22,451 bases of DNA. It comes from Candidatus Woesearchaeota archaeon. Its GTDB lineage: Archaea; Nanobdellota; Nanobdellia; SCGC-AAA011-G17; GW2011-AR20. A model generated the notes under the pieces. That model saw only the letters and a list, made by a program, of their open reading frames with translations, searched no databases and was not told the origin of the DNA. Shown piece by piece: positions 21,725-22,451 of this stretch. A program made the position numbers and the translations under genes. How positions within the stretch are numbered: the stretch's first letter is position 1; every line of letters begins with the position of its first letter. The stretch lies in NCBI GenBank assembly GCA_018302885.1, contig JAGVZC010000010.1, positions 1 to 22,451 on the forward strand, in the 5' to 3' direction.

Positions 21725-22451
21725 TTATTTTTTATACATTATTTCTATGACATCCCTGTGTTTTAGTCTGTAATCTTTTCCGACTGGTCTTTTATTCTTA
21801 ACATCCATTGCCTTTATGAAATTATCTCCGAAATCAGTATGCAATCTATAGGCAAAATCAAGCGCAGTTGAGCCGTTCTTCATCAGGAAGCAATCAGGAA
21901 GGACATTCCCATTTTTATCTTCCAATTTGTTAACGCCTCCAGGATAAACCACAATGTAATCCAGCATTTCAAAAACTAAAGTGTTCAATATCTCCTGAAC
22001 CCCGCTTTTATCATATTCTTTCAAATATTTTTTTACAAAGTCCAAACCTTTTTTCTGTTTATCATTTAATTTGCCTTTAATCTTGAAATCGCTGTCTCCC
22101 GGAACATATTCAATCAAATTTTTCTTTGCAGCTTCCCTTAATGCTAATTCGATTTCAGAACTGCAGCCAATTATTTTATACTCTGGAAATTTCTTTTTTA
22201 GCTTATCCAGATTAAGAAGAGCACCTTCGACATCCAGTTTATTGGCAGCAATTATCATTGGCTTTAATTTTCTTAATTCAGAAGATAACTGCTTTAATTC
22301 ATTGTCATTCCATTCTGTTGGCTTGTGGCTTAATTTTAATTTTTTAATGCATGCTTCAACATTTTCTTCAGTAACTTTCAATCCGGATAATTGTTTAGCC
22401 AATGCTTTTTTTATATCCTGATTTTCTCCCTGAACTTTTCTTGCAAATTTA
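21725..22451 (-). CDS. ychF: YchF/OBG-type GTPase, C-terminal part (runs off the window)
   Basis: Only the 3' part is inside the window. The frame stays open to base 22450 through KVQGENQDIKKALAKQLSGL, so the gene continues beyond the right edge. A TTG at 22402 is internal, not a start. The G4 motif of the GTPase fold is visible (PMIIAANKLD). A helical region follows (about LNDKQKKGLDFVKKYLKEYDKSGVQ), then a C-terminal TGS domain: VVYPGGVNKLEDKNGNVLPDCFLMKNGSTALDFAYRLHTDFGDNFIKAMD and RPVGKDYRLKHRDVIEIMYKK. YchF/OLA1-type proteins bind nucleotide and associate with ribosomes. Archaeal members have this TGS ending. G1-G3 motifs must lie outside the window. Confidence 0.88.
   Translation of the reverse strand, partial: KFARKVQGENQDIKKALAKQLSGLKVTEENVEACIKKLKLSHKPTEWNDNELKQLSSELRKLKPMIIAANKLDVEGALLNLDKLKKKFPEYKIIGCSSEIELALREAAKKNLIEYVPGDSDFKIKGKLNDKQKKGLDFVKKYLKEYDKSGVQEILNTLVFEMLDYIVVYPGGVNKLEDKNGNVLPDCFLMKNGSTALDFAYRLHTDFGDNFIKAMDVKNKRPVGKDYRLKHRDVIEIMYKK

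Noticed and set aside
22402..22402. TTG at 22402 as start of the YchF gene
   Set aside because: The frame remains open with conserved-looking sequence to the window edge, and the GTPase motifs G1-G3 are still missing, so the gene begins outside.

Overview
The window is AT-rich chromosomal DNA from an archaeon. The evidence is an archaeal RNA polymerase operon with split B and A subunits (rpoH, B'', B', A', A''), an archaeal-type uS2, a PAC2-family protein, a tRNA-Lys with a bulge-helix-bulge intron, and TATA boxes centred about 25-27 nt upstream of most start codons, implying largely leaderless transcripts. The bacterial-type MetRS, very compact layout, lipobox protein and large Ig/CBM surface proteins suggest a DPANN lineage (Woesearchaeota/Pacearchaeota-like). 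That placement is inference; no 16S rRNA is present.

Layout. Positions 1-2030: the end of an upstream gene, a hypothetical membrane-associated protein, an MscS-like 'conserved TM helix' protein with the only strong Shine-Dalgarno of the left half, and a small four-helix membrane protein. Positions 2082-5295 (minus): a small lipoprotein, a cytosolic GH13 alpha-amylase-family enzyme and methionyl-tRNA synthetase. Positions 5368-7118 (plus): uS2, an unrecognised protein here called paralog A, and a MazG-like pyrophosphohydrolase. Positions 7119-11780: two divergent surface proteins, a 1059-residue glycoside-hydrolase-like protein with dockerin-like EF-hands and CBM-like modules, and an Ig-like membrane protein. 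Positions 11847-12605: paralog B, related to paralog A. Positions 12771-20343: intron-containing tRNA-Lys(UUU), then rpoH-rpoB''-rpoB'-rpoA'-rpoA'' and a 98-codon unknown gene in one tightly packed plus-strand array. Positions 20332-21453 (minus): VKOR-like and PAC2 proteins. The window closes with a 64-residue unknown and the 3' part of a YchF/TGS GTPase.

The most interesting signal is the pair of paralogs A and B. Each ends in about 30 codons that are strongly adenine-depleted (about 10% and 15% A, against 39% and 44% in the preceding 90 nt) and GC-rich, with no A at any third codon position. G-ending and pyrimidine-ending codons alternate while their first two bases differ. This is followed by a nearly identical 24-nt 3' end. 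Such a pattern is expected of the variable region of diversity-generating-retroelement (DGR) targets. No reverse transcriptase or template repeat lies in the window, so this is a hypothesis. A second signal is the loss of ligands from two zinc sites in the RNA polymerase clamp (RpoA' N-terminus and RpoB' C-terminus). A third is a tRNA gene lying 11 nt before the polymerase operon.
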